Position numbers and translations under genes: made by a program
DNA from: Andreprevotia lacus DSM 23236
GTDB taxonomy: Bacteria; Pseudomonadota; Gammaproteobacteria; Burkholderiales; Chitinibacteraceae
Assembly (NCBI RefSeq): GCF_900176275.1
Contig: NZ_FWXD01000003.1
Coordinates: 167,878 to 231,877, forward strand
Direction: 5' to 3'
DNA: 64,000 bases
Shown here: piece after piece, positions 27,324 to 36,756 of the stretch
Numbering within the stretch: position 1 is the stretch's first letter
How the letters are laid out: the number at the start of each line of letters is the position of its first letter
Notes under the pieces: model-generated
Told to the model about the DNA's origin: nothing
What the model saw: the letters and a program-made list of their open reading frames with translations, nothing else
The model's database searches: none

Positions 27324-27683
27324 ATGCGCCGCACCCCACCCGAGAAAAAACGACTCAGCCTCGCCAAAGACCGCCGCAATGCCTATGGTGAATGCCCGAC
27401 ATCGAGCCGGCGCAACATCCGCCGCAACAAGCAGTTCAGCCGGCGCGCGGCACGGCACGGAGCCGACGCCATGCTGCGCACCGCCACGCTGGATGAGGAG
27501 AGCGCGGCAAACGCCGAGGTCCGCGCGCGCGGCAGCGCCGAGCTGAAGCGGCGGCAAGGCTTTCGCAAATCGCCGGATATCGCGCTGGCAACCATCATTG
27601 CCAGCAAGCAGGCCAGGCGCGCCAGATTGCGACTGCAGCCACGCCGTGGCAAACGCAGCATTAAGGCATCACACGAAGAGTAA
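27324..27683 (+). CDS. small basic conserved hypothetical protein
   Basis: A 119-residue, very Arg/Lys-rich protein (MRRTPPEKKRLSLAKDRRNA, then SSRRNIRRNKQFSRRAARHG). The KKRLSLAKDRRNAYGE opening recalls small uncharacterised proteobacterial proteins. Strong positive charge suggests nucleic-acid or ribosome binding, but no domain is assignable. It follows the SRAP gene by 24 bp and ends before a bidirectional terminator. Confidence 0.75.
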   Translation: MRRTPPEKKRLSLAKDRRNAYGECPTSSRRNIRRNKQFSRRAARHGADAMLRTATLDEESAANAEVRARGSAELKRRQGFRKSPDIALATIIASKQARRARLRLQPRRGKRSIKASHEE

Positions 27684-27716
27684 GCTCAGCCAATTACCCT
27701 TGCCCGGGCCGGGCAT

Positions 27717-27747
27717 AAAAAAAGCCTGCCGAACCGGCAGGCTTTTT
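27717..27747. terminator. bidirectional rho-independent terminator
   Basis: Stem AAAGCCTGCCG/CGGCAGGCTTT with flanking A and T runs, positioned between two convergent transcription units: the SRAP/basic-protein genes (plus) and the sugar ABC operon (minus). Confidence 0.93.
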
Positions 27748-27760
27748 GCGTCCATCGCGC

Positions 27761-28867
<1,107 letters not shown>

Positions 28868-28909
28868 TGAGTCGATTCCTTAAAATATCTGGTATGCGTG
28901 AGCCGTGGC

Positions 28910-29812
28910 TTACTTGACCGCGCCGTCGAGGCCGCCGATGAAGTAACGCTGGGTGAATGCGAAGAAGATGAGAACCGGAATCACCGTCATGACGATGGCG
29001 GCCATCACCAGGCTGGTCGACGTGGCAAACGGACCGGTCAGGTCGTTGAACACGCCCACGGCCAGCGGAAGTTTTTCCTTGCTGTTCATCACGATGGACG
29101 GCCACAGATAGTCGTTCCAGGCGTTCACCAGAGTGAAGATGGTCAGCGCGGCAATCGACGGAATCGACACCGGCACCATCACGCGCCACATGATCTGCAA
29201 CTCGGTAGCACCATCGACGCGGGCCGCATCCACCAGATCCTGCGGGATCTGCTCGAAGGCCTGCTTCATCAGGAAGATACCGAAGGCACCGGCAAAGTTG
29301 GGGATAATGGCGCCGAAGTAGCTGTTCAGGCCCACCCACTCACGCATGTTCCAGTCCGACGGCAGATGCAGGTGCTCCTGCAGCGCAGCAGCCCACATGC
29401 CGAAGTTCTTCAGCGTGATGAAGTTCGGGATGATGTTGGTTTCAGACGGCAGCATCAGCGTGGCGATGATGCCGGCGAAGATCAGCCCGCGGCCCGGGAA
29501 CTTCAGGCGTGCCAGCGGGTAGCCCGCCATGACCGAAACAGCGACCACACCGATGATGGTCCAGAAGGACATGATGGTGGAGTTCTTCAGATACACCATG
29601 AACGGCATTTCCGCAAACACGCGCTTGAACCACATGAAGCTGAAATCATGCGGCACGAAGGCATCCGGGAACAGCCAGATGTAGGACGGGTCAGCCGACA
29701 GTGCGACCGACAGCGCCCAGAAGAACGGGAAAGTGGTGAAGGCCATGAAGGCCAGCAAGCCTGCGTATTGAAGAATCAGGCCGATAATGCGACGAAGCGT
29801 ATTGGATGCCAT
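28910..29812 (-). CDS. sugar ABC transporter permease (MalG type)
   Basis: A 300-residue inner-membrane permease with six predicted helices and an EAA loop (DAARVDGATELQIMWRVMVP) that contacts the ATPase. The length and motif fit the MalG-type second CUT1 permease. It begins 18 bp after the MalF-type gene and precedes the ATPase by 42 bp. Confidence 0.95.
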   Translation of the reverse strand: MASNTLRRIIGLILQYAGLLAFMAFTTFPFFWALSVALSADPSYIWLFPDAFVPHDFSFMWFKRVFAEMPFMVYLKNSTIMSFWTIIGVVAVSVMAGYPLARLKFPGRGLIFAGIIATLMLPSETNIIPNFITLKNFGMWAAALQEHLHLPSDWNMREWVGLNSYFGAIIPNFAGAFGIFLMKQAFEQIPQDLVDAARVDGATELQIMWRVMVPVSIPSIAALTIFTLVNAWNDYLWPSIVMNSKEKLPLAVGVFNDLTGPFATSTSLVMAAIVMTVIPVLIFFAFTQRYFIGGLDGAVK

Positions 29813-29830
29813 GTTGGTTACCTTGACCTG

Positions 29831-30718
29831 TTATTTCTTGTCGCCGAAGAAGCGGAACTGAACGACGGCCAGGATCATGCAGAAGAACGTCACCACCAGA
29901 CTGGCGGCAGCTGCGCGACCGAAGTTGTAGTTCTGGAACGCTTGGGCATAGACGTAGAACAGTGCGGTATAGGTATCCGACTGACCACGGGTCAACACCG
30001 CGACTTCCTGGAAGATCTTGAGCGCGGCAATGGTCGACAGCAGGGTACACAGCAGGATGGTCGGCTTGACCATCGGCACGGTGATTTTCCAGAAACGCTG
30101 CCAGGCGTTGGCGCCGTCAAGCACGGCGGCCTCTTCCACTTCGGCCGGAATGGCCTGCAGACCGGCAAGGTACAGCACCATGTAGTAGCCGATGCCTTTC
30201 CAGAACACAAAGCCCATGACCGAGAAGATGGCGATCTTCGGATCACCGATCCACTGGATGTCCACCACCTGGCCAGCAGCCAGGATGTGCAGCTTCTGCA
30301 GGAACCAGGTCAGGACCAGGTTGAGCATGCCGTCATACTTGTAGACGTTGGTCCACACCACGGCAGCGATCGATACTGCTGTAATAACCGGGATGTAGTA
30401 TGAGGCCCGGAACAGGGTGATAAAAGGCAGCTTGTCATTGACCAGCTTGGCCACAACCAGCGCGGCGAGCTGAATCACCGGCACGACGAGCAGACACAAG
30501 AGGGAGTTCTTGATGGCCTGGTGGAACAGCTCTTCGCCATAGATGTATTTGAAATGGGCGAAGTTGTTCCACGTCGACGTACCGTCGGCAAGACTGTAGT
30601 CCTGGAAAGCGAGATAAGTGTTAAACCCGACTGGCCAGAAAGTGAAGATGCCCATCAAAATCAAGGCGGGGGCCAAGAATAGATAGGCGATAGCGGTATA
30701 GCTGCTGGAAGTTTTCAC
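29831..30718 (-). CDS. sugar ABC transporter permease (MalF type)
   Basis: A 295-residue permease with six predicted helices and EAA loop EEAAVLDGANAWQRFWKITVP. It is the first permease after the binding-protein genes and is separated from them by a strong hairpin at 30756-30792, which likely lowers permease expression relative to the binding protein. Confidence 0.95.
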   Translation of the reverse strand: MKTSSSYTAIAYLFLAPALILMGIFTFWPVGFNTYLAFQDYSLADGTSTWNNFAHFKYIYGEELFHQAIKNSLLCLLVVPVIQLAALVVAKLVNDKLPFITLFRASYYIPVITAVSIAAVVWTNVYKYDGMLNLVLTWFLQKLHILAAGQVVDIQWIGDPKIAIFSVMGFVFWKGIGYYMVLYLAGLQAIPAEVEEAAVLDGANAWQRFWKITVPMVKPTILLCTLLSTIAALKIFQEVAVLTRGQSDTYTALFYVYAQAFQNYNFGRAAAASLVVTFFCMILAVVQFRFFGDKK

Positions 30719-30755
30719 GGCGCAACTCGACTGGATTTTTAATTCTTAGGTGGGG

Positions 30756-30792
30756 AAAAACGGAACTGCCGTTGCCGGCAGTTCCGTTTTTT
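30756..30792. terminator. intra-operon terminator/attenuator
   Basis: Eleven-base-pair perfect stem CGGAACTGCCG/CGGCAGTTCCG with loop TTGC, flanked by A5 and T7, so it reads as a terminator on both strands. It lies between the binding-protein stop (30818) and the MalF-type start (30718), a usual position for partial termination that favours excess binding protein. Confidence 0.85.
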
Positions 30793-30817
30793 TGAAGCTT
30801 GCTAACTCAAGTAAAAA

Positions 30818-32065
30818 TTACTTGGCCAGCTTTTCGTTCCAGGCGGCAACAACTTCATCCAGAGCGGCCTTGACCGGCTTGCGGCCTTCGATCGCGCTTT
30901 GAACTTCGTCTTGCAGCTTCTTGGTCAGAGTAGCTTCGTCCGGCAGAACGCCCGGAGCCAGGTACAGTGTACGAGCGTTGTCCATCGAACCGGCAGCAAC
31001 GGCACGAGCTTGGTCGACAACGTCAGCCGACTTGGCGCCAGCCTGGAAGTACGGATCCAGGTTGCCCTTCTTGGTGGACGGGAAGGTGGTTTCTGTCGCC
31101 TTCGAGAACAGAACTTGCTGTTCGTCGCCAGTCAGGTACTTGCCCAGCTTGGCAGCAGCGGCCGGATCCTTGGCACCCTTCGGTACCACGAAGTCCATCA
31201 GCCATGCGCCGAATGCTTGCTTGCCAGCATCTTCCGGGAACTTGGCAACGCCAGTCTTGTCGTAGATAGCCTTGGCATCGGTTTCAGTGCGCTTCAGAGC
31301 CTGCGGAGCAGTCGTCATCATCGCGATCTTGCCAGCGTTGTACAGGGCGATTTCTTGTTCGAATTCAACCTTGAACACGTCCTTCGGCAGCACGCCAGCC
31401 TTGTACAGGTCAGCGAACTTCTGCACGAATGCTACGTGCTTCGGCGAGTTGAACACAGCCTTGCCGTTTTCGATAACCGGCAGACCAGCGTAGTAGAACC
31501 AGCCCACGAAGTTGCCCAGCTTCGGCGCGAATGCCGGCAGGCCAGTCTTGGCAGTGATTTGCTTGCCGTCAGCAACCAGTTGGTCGAAGGTCTTCGGAGC
31601 AGCCTTCACGCCAGCCTTGGCCAGGATGTCCTTGTTGTAGGCAATGATCGAAACCGAGTTGTACCACGGGAACGCGTACACCTTGCCGCCGACGGTAACG
31701 TCCTTCAGGGCAGCGGTGGAGTAGTTGTTCTTGTCAGCGCCCAGGTATTGGTCCAGAGCGACCAGGTTGCCTTGAGCAGCGAACTCGTGCACCCAAGGCA
31801 CGTTGAAGTTCACCAGCGCCGGCGGGTTGCCAGCAGCGATCGACGCAACCAGCTTCGGCTGGATTTGGTCCCAGTTCATGTCAACCCACTTGGCCTTCAG
31901 GCCCGGGTTGGCAGCGTTGAACTTGGTGACGGCTTGGTCAAAGTAACCGTTGAACTTCGGAGCCAGGTTCATGGTCCAGAATTCGAGTTCGGTGTCAGCG
32001 TGTGCTTGCAGAGCAGCAAAGCCGAACACGACCGCGCCAACGGCCAACATCTTCTTGAGCTTCAT
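30818..32065 (-). CDS. sugar ABC transporter substrate-binding protein 1
   Basis: 415 residues with a signal peptide (MKLKKMLAVGAVVFGFAALQAHA) and a CUT1 extracellular solute-binding fold beginning DTELEFWTMNLAPKFNGYF. It is clearly paralogous to the next gene upstream in the transcript. The ATG at 32065 lies after GAGGAAGACAAGAG; an ORF extension upstream does not look like protein. Substrate is not shown; the operon context points to an amino sugar or chitin oligosaccharide. A candidate GntR-type operator lies 72 bp upstream. Confidence 0.94.
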   Translation of the reverse strand: MKLKKMLAVGAVVFGFAALQAHADTELEFWTMNLAPKFNGYFDQAVTKFNAANPGLKAKWVDMNWDQIQPKLVASIAAGNPPALVNFNVPWVHEFAAQGNLVALDQYLGADKNNYSTAALKDVTVGGKVYAFPWYNSVSIIAYNKDILAKAGVKAAPKTFDQLVADGKQITAKTGLPAFAPKLGNFVGWFYYAGLPVIENGKAVFNSPKHVAFVQKFADLYKAGVLPKDVFKVEFEQEIALYNAGKIAMMTTAPQALKRTETDAKAIYDKTGVAKFPEDAGKQAFGAWLMDFVVPKGAKDPAAAAKLGKYLTGDEQQVLFSKATETTFPSTKKGNLDPYFQAGAKSADVVDQARAVAAGSMDNARTLYLAPGVLPDEATLTKKLQDEVQSAIEGRKPVKAALDEVVAAWNEKLAK

Positions 32066-32136
32066 CTCTTGTCTTCCTCGAGGAGTTACCGACAAAAACG
32101 CCCGGAACAATTCCCGGCGATTACACCACATCTGAC

Positions 32137-32152
32137 CCAGTGCTAAACCACT
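32137..32152. promoter_or_regulatory. candidate GntR (DasR-like) operator upstream of binding protein 1
   Basis: The sequence CCAGTGCTAAACCACT matches 11 of 16 positions of the DasR-type consensus ACTGGTCTAGACCACT. It sits between the two binding-protein genes, 72 bp before the start of the first. It is a moderate match taken from my memory of the consensus. Confidence 0.35.
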
Positions 32153-32231
32153 AAATCATGCGGATTTCTAATTTTGCAGCGGCAGTGTACCAGAGAAACT
32201 ACCGCTGCAAATCTATTCAAACCATCCAAAC

Positions 32232-33494
32232 TTACTTCTTGGCAGAGAACTTTTCGTTCCAGTACGCTGCTGCCTCATCCAGCGCCTGCTTGGCAGGAGT
32301 ACGGCCGGTGATGGCTGCTTCCACAGCCTCGTCCAGCTTCTTGTTCATGGCAGCTTCGTCCGGCAGGCCCGACACGGTCAGCGTCTGGGTCACCTTGATC
32401 GAATCGGCTGCGGTCGACAATGCCTTGGCCACCGGATCGTTCGACTTGGCACCTGCCTGGAAGAACGCATCAGCCAGCGCCTTGTTGGTCGACGGGAAGG
32501 TGGCCGATGCCTTGGCAAACGCCAGCTGCGCATCATCCGAGGTCAGGAACTGACCCAGCTTGACCGCCGCATCCGCATGCTTGGAGGTCTTGGGTACAGA
32601 CCAGACAAACAGATAGCCGCCGAAAGGCGTCTTGCCACGCGCCAGCGGGAACGGGGCCACGCCGGTCTGCGCATAGATCTTCGGTGCGTCGGTTTGCGTG
32701 CGTTTCAGCGCATGTGCGCCTTCGGCAAAAATGGCGACCTTGCCGCCGTCAAACGCTGCGATCTGCTCTTCGAAGCCCATCTTGTACGCATCCTTCGGGA
32801 TGGCGCCAGACTTGTAAGCATCTGCAAACGCTTCAACCAGCTTTACATGCTCGGGGCTGTTGAACACCGCCTTGCCGTTTTTCACCACCGGCAAACCGTC
32901 ATACAGGAACCAACCGGCAAAACCGTCGTTCAGCTTGGGCGCGAAACCGGTCACGCCCGTCTTTTCCTTCACCTGCTTGGCCACGCTCAGGAGCTCGGTA
33001 AAGCTCTTCGGCGCCTCTTTCACGCCGGCCTTGGTCAGCAGCTCCTTGTTATAGAACAACACGCCGGTCACCTGGTACCACGGCATGCCGTAAATCTGTT
33101 TGTCGCCTTCGTAGGTCACGTCCTTCAACGCGCCCTGGGTGTAATTGCCCTTGAAACCGGCCACCTGTTTGGTAATCGGCAGCAGCAGCTTCTTCTGCGC
33201 CAGCTCGTCCATCCACGGCTTGGGCAGATTCACCAGATCCGGCGCGGTACCGCCAGCCAGCGAGGCGGTCAGGCGCGGCAGGAAAGCATCCCAATCCACA
33301 TCCACCCACTTGGCTTCGATGTCGCCTTGCGACGCATTGAACTTGCCAGTGAGATCCTTCATCACGGTATCGAACTTGGGCGACAGGCTGTTCGACCAGA
33401 ATTCGATCTTGGTTTTCTCGGCCGCCATTGCCGTCATGGTCGTTACCGCAAATACGGCTGCAGTCAGTGCCAGCGAGCGTTTGAACTTCATCAT
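32232..33494 (-). CDS. sugar ABC transporter substrate-binding protein 2
   Basis: 420 residues with a signal peptide (MMKFKRSLALTAAVFAV... ending AMA) and a CUT1 binding-protein fold. It shares many blocks with binding protein 1, for example KIEFWSNSLSPKF versus ELEFWTMNLAPKF, and NGKAVFNSP in both, so the two are diverged tandem duplicates. Two binding proteins on one permease pair may widen the substrate range. It is the promoter-proximal gene of the importer. Confidence 0.94.
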   Translation of the reverse strand: MMKFKRSLALTAAVFAVTTMTAMAAEKTKIEFWSNSLSPKFDTVMKDLTGKFNASQGDIEAKWVDVDWDAFLPRLTASLAGGTAPDLVNLPKPWMDELAQKKLLLPITKQVAGFKGNYTQGALKDVTYEGDKQIYGMPWYQVTGVLFYNKELLTKAGVKEAPKSFTELLSVAKQVKEKTGVTGFAPKLNDGFAGWFLYDGLPVVKNGKAVFNSPEHVKLVEAFADAYKSGAIPKDAYKMGFEEQIAAFDGGKVAIFAEGAHALKRTQTDAPKIYAQTGVAPFPLARGKTPFGGYLFVWSVPKTSKHADAAVKLGQFLTSDDAQLAFAKASATFPSTNKALADAFFQAGAKSNDPVAKALSTAADSIKVTQTLTVSGLPDEAAMNKKLDEAVEAAITGRTPAKQALDEAAAYWNEKFSAKK

Positions 33495-34140
33495 CGATCT
33501 ATCCTTGGACTAGGTTTTGGACTTTTTGCTCAACGCAGATCGCCAGGCGAAGTAACCATAATCACTCGCCACACGCCTCGTCAAATCGTTGTTATATGGC
33601 GCCAGCCACGCTGCGGGTCGACCTGGACGGGCCGCTGCATCTCGCCTGCCAGCGTTATCTGCACTGGTCTGGACGGAGCGCCGCAACTGGTATCGGCTGG
33701 GCCAGATTACAACAATTTTTGCGGGCAATGAATGTGCACTGCAGCAAGGTTTGACCTCTCTCAAGATCGCCCCGCCGCCATGCATGCAAGGCCCAAGCAA
33801 CGCCGCTTGTAACCCAGGACGGAACGCACCAGATTGAAACTACAAAGCACAGCCACGGCGCAGCGCTTTCGCACTTTAAAAACAGCGAATTAGCCAATAC
33901 CGAACAAGCGTTTTATGTAGTTCGGGAAATACCTGATGCACCAAAATGGCGTGCAACTACATTTTGTCATATAGCCGCAAGTGGCCAGCCACACAGCAAG
34001 ACAACAATGGCAGCCGTAAACGCTGGCGCGCTTTGGCAGGCGCAATGCAGCAGCATGCGCAAAAAATTTGTTGCATTTTTACAACCATGACATGGAAATG
34101 AGCAGAAACCACAATTGACGCAGCCAGTCAGACTGCGGTT
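33495..34140. other. 646-bp intergenic region upstream of the sugar importer
   Basis: Holds the promoter region of the importer and a candidate GntR operator at 33663-33676. A short frame at 33596-33749 (plus, 50 codons, MAPATLRVDLDGPLHLACQR then further) has coding-like codon use but no recognisable domain, and could be a relic. From about 33840 to 34110 it is AT-richer than its surroundings. I see no other gene. Confidence 0.5.
33663..33676. promoter_or_regulatory. candidate GntR (DasR-like) operator upstream of the importer
   Basis: ACTGGTCTGGACGG on plus; on minus it reads CCGTCCAGACCAGT and matches 11 of 14 positions of TGGTCTAGACCAGT, a DasR/NagQ-type dyad. It lies 169 bp upstream of binding protein 2. 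It falls inside the short relic-like frame at 33596-33749, which weakens the call. Confidence 0.4.
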
Positions 34141-34881
34141 TCAGCGGTGCAGTTCGACCACGAAATCGTAGAAATCGCTGCGGAACCAGGAGTGAGTCAG
34201 CTCGACTGCCTGACCGTTGTCGCGATAGCCGACACGGATCAGATGCAGCATGGCGCCGCCCACGGGGATATCGACCAGCCCGGCCAGGCGCTCGTCGGCA
34301 TTGACTGCAGCAATGTGCTGCAGCGCGCGCACCACGGCCAGCCGGTGCACACTGAGGAATTCATACAGCGAATCGCCAATCAGCTGCGGGTTGGGCACCA
34401 GCGTTTGCGGCAGCGCGGTTTCTTCCACCGCCATCACCGTATCGTTGGCGGTACGCACGCGCAGCAGGCGGCTGACCTGGCTGTTGGGGGCAAGATTGAG
34501 GCGGGAGGTTTCTTCCGGGCTGGCAGCCACCACTTCGCGGCTCAGCCATTTGGAGCCGGGCGTGAAGCCACGCTGCTTGAGCATCTCGGACAGATTGGTC
34601 AGCCGGGTCAGCGGCTGTTCAAGCTTGGGGGTAATGAAGGTGCCAGCGCCCTGCCGGCGCAGGATCAGCCCCTGTTCATAGAGCAGATCAAGCGCCTTGC
34701 GCGCGGTCACGCGCGAAACACCGAGCAGGTCGCAGAAATTGCGCTCGGACGGCAGCGGCTCTTCGGGGCGCCAGAAACCGGCCTGGATGGCGGCAGCCAG
34801 CTTGTGGGCCAGCTGCAGGTAGAGCGGTGTAGCGCTGTCCGGATCAGGCCGGAGCACTTGCAGTTTCTGGGTTGACTGCAT
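34141..34881 (-). CDS. GntR/HutC family transcriptional regulator (UTRA domain)
   Basis: A 246-residue regulator with an N-terminal winged helix (PLYLQLAHKLAAAIQAGFW, then LPSERNFCDLLGVSRVTARK) and a C-terminal UTRA ligand-binding domain (about 100-240). This is the architecture of DasR/NagR/NagQ-type amino-sugar regulators, which bind GlcNAc-6P or GlcN-6P. It is transcribed from the kinase gene upstream (40 bp gap) and probably governs the importer, three DasR-like sites being present nearby. Effector is inferred, not shown. Confidence 0.94.
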   Translation of the reverse strand: MQSTQKLQVLRPDPDSATPLYLQLAHKLAAAIQAGFWRPEEPLPSERNFCDLLGVSRVTARKALDLLYEQGLILRRQGAGTFITPKLEQPLTRLTNLSEMLKQRGFTPGSKWLSREVVAASPEETSRLNLAPNSQVSRLLRVRTANDTVMAVEETALPQTLVPNPQLIGDSLYEFLSVHRLAVVRALQHIAAVNADERLAGLVDIPVGGAMLHLIRVGYRDNGQAVELTHSWFRSDFYDFVVELHR

Positions 34882-34921
34882 GCGTTCGGCCCTCCTGCGG
34901 GATCAACGCCTCAAGCTCGGT

Positions 34922-35797
34922 TTAGTGCTGGTGTTTGTGAATCAACAGCAACGCGCCTGCGCACGAGTCTTTTTGCGGCCGGCTGGTGGTAGCGAGGAAG
35001 CTGGCCGGAATATACGGGCGCAATGCTTCGGACAGGCCACCACCGCAGATCGCCAGCGGCAGTTGCGGTGCGGTGGCACGCAGCGCCTGGCCGATGATCT
35101 CGACTTCGCGGCCGGCATCGAGCAGGAAGGATTTGGCCAGCTCGTCCTTTTCGCCAAATTCGACCACCACGTGCGACAGCGATGCGCACTCGGTCTGCTT
35201 CATCTTGCCCATCCACTCGAACACCTTCTCGCGCGTGTCACCGGTAATCGACAGCAGCTTGCGGCCAAAGTCGGTCAGCGGGCGGCGGCCGTCCATCAGG
35301 CGCTGCACGTGGTTGATGGCCTTCAAGCCCAGATAGGCACCCGAGCCTTCATCCGAAGTCGGGAAGCCCCAGCCGCCCACTTCAAGGCGCGAACCATCGG
35401 CCAGCCAGGCTTCACCGATAGAACCTGTCCCGATGGCGATGATGCCGCCATGCCCGCCATTGTGTGCGCCCAGCAGGGTGGAAAAGCCGTCCGTCTCGAC
35501 CACGATCTGTGCAAAACCCGGGTTCTTGTTCTCGAACTCTTGCGCCCATGCCTTCACGGTGACGCCGGACAGGCCAAAGCCGACCGCGCACTCGTGGAAA
35601 TCCGGGCGGTCGATGCCCAGTTTGCGAAAGCCATCGCGGATCGCCAGCGTGATATTGGTCCAGGCCTTGTCGACGCCCTGGCCGAGTGCCGACGGGCCAC
35701 CTTCGGCGCGCACCAGTTCAACGCCATCAAGACCGGCGATACAGATACGGGTGCCGGTACCGCCACCATCAACGCCGATCAGATACTTGATACTCAT
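34922..35797 (-). CDS. BadF/BadG-type kinase, probable N-acetylglucosamine or glucosamine kinase
   Basis: 291 residues of the BadF/BadG/BcrA/BcrD ATPase family: phosphate-1 loop IGVDGGGTGTRICIA, GTGSIGEAW (phosphate-2) and GGWGFPTSDEGSGAYLGLKA. Eukaryotic NAGK and Vibrio GspK, which phosphorylate GlcNAc or GlcN, belong to this family. The ATG at 35797 follows AAGGA at 8 nt. Linkage to a UTRA regulator and CUT1 importer fits uptake then phosphorylation of an amino sugar; the exact sugar remains inference. Confidence 0.88.
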   Translation of the reverse strand: MSIKYLIGVDGGGTGTRICIAGLDGVELVRAEGGPSALGQGVDKAWTNITLAIRDGFRKLGIDRPDFHECAVGFGLSGVTVKAWAQEFENKNPGFAQIVVETDGFSTLLGAHNGGHGGIIAIGTGSIGEAWLADGSRLEVGGWGFPTSDEGSGAYLGLKAINHVQRLMDGRRPLTDFGRKLLSITGDTREKVFEWMGKMKQTECASLSHVVVEFGEKDELAKSFLLDAGREVEIIGQALRATAPQLPLAICGGGLSEALRPYIPASFLATTSRPQKDSCAGALLLIHKHQH

Positions 35798-35884
35798 TGC
35801 TTGTCCTTGTGAAAATGCTGTTTTCATCGCCGCTTGTTTGCGGCTGTTGGTTGGCGCAGCGCGCCTGCGTATGCCAAGCGCCTG

Positions 35885-35906
35885 ATAGGTATATATAGAC
35901 CAGAGC
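35885..35906. promoter_or_regulatory. candidate GntR operator upstream of the kinase gene
   Basis: Contains GGTATATATAGACC (GGT-N8-ACC dyad) followed by AGA; the right half TAGACCAG equals the DasR half-site, the left half is poor. It lies 88 bp upstream of the kinase ATG. Confidence 0.35.
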
Positions 35907-36017
35907 GCAAATCTAGTCAGCCAGCCCGGTTGCTGTCAACGCAGCAGACAAGACAACGGCGCAAAAAACGGACAGGACCTCCGTTTTTGCGCCGTTTTCC
36001 GGTGCCCGTATCGCAGC

Positions 36018-36719
36018 TCAGGGCTTGATGAGTGACGACACCTTGGCATGCAGGCCGCACTCTTTCAGATCGGGGTTTTCCCACCACCAGCGGCCGGCAC
36101 GCACATCCTCGCCCATGGCAATGGAGCGCGTACAGGGCGCGCAACCAATCGACGGGTAGTGCTGATCGTGCAGTGCGTTATACGGTACGCCGTTATCGCG
36201 GATGTATTGCCAGACTTCCTTCTCGGTCCACTCGATCAGCGGGTTGAATTTCTCCAGCCCGTTGCCGCTGTCGAATTCCTTGATCTGCATCTCGGTACGT
36301 GTGGTCGATTGCTGGCGACGCAAACCGGTAATCCACGCCTTGCGGCCGGCCAGTGCGCGCTTGAGCGGCTCCAGCTTGCGGATGCGGCAGCATTCCTTGC
36401 GCAGGTCCACCGATTCATAAAAGGCATTGATGCCTTTTTCGTTCACGTACTGCTCTACCTGCGCCGCATCGGGGAAGTAGACCTTGACTGGTATTACCGG
36501 GTAACGCGTGGCGGTTTCCTGCATCAGCGTATAAGTCTCGGCCGGCAGGCGGCCGGTATCGAGGCTGAACAGATCGATCTTGAGACCATGCCGGGCGATC
36601 AGATCGGTCAGCACCATGTCTTCGGCGCCATAGGAATTGGCAAAAATCGCCGGGCTGTATTCGGCTTCGATCTGCTTCAGGCACGCCAGCGTATCGGCAA
36701 TCTTCTGTTCCAGGCTCAT
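36018..36719 (-). CDS. cysH: assimilatory adenylylsulfate (APS) reductase
   Basis: A 233-residue CysH enzyme. Cys110-Cys111 and Cys193/Cys196 form the CC...CxxC pattern that binds a [4Fe-4S] cluster, so it should use APS rather than PAPS. The catalytic Cys221 lies in KECGLH near the C-terminus. It reduces activated sulfate to sulfite using thioredoxin. The ATG at 36719 follows GGAGTAGTGGA. It lies 37 bp downstream of the permease gene and opposite cysB, its probable regulator. Confidence 0.96.
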   Translation of the reverse strand: MSLEQKIADTLACLKQIEAEYSPAIFANSYGAEDMVLTDLIARHGLKIDLFSLDTGRLPAETYTLMQETATRYPVIPVKVYFPDAAQVEQYVNEKGINAFYESVDLRKECCRIRKLEPLKRALAGRKAWITGLRRQQSTTRTEMQIKEFDSGNGLEKFNPLIEWTEKEVWQYIRDNGVPYNALHDQHYPSIGCAPCTRSIAMGEDVRAGRWWWENPDLKECGLHAKVSSLIKP

Positions 36720-36756
36720 TCCACTACTCCCTCTAGTCGCTAACAGGCGCAAAGCA

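Noticed and set aside
33500..33530. TGGACTAGG-type match near the binding protein 2 start as another GntR site
   Set aside because: Only the left half agrees with the consensus, so it is not above chance in this sequence.
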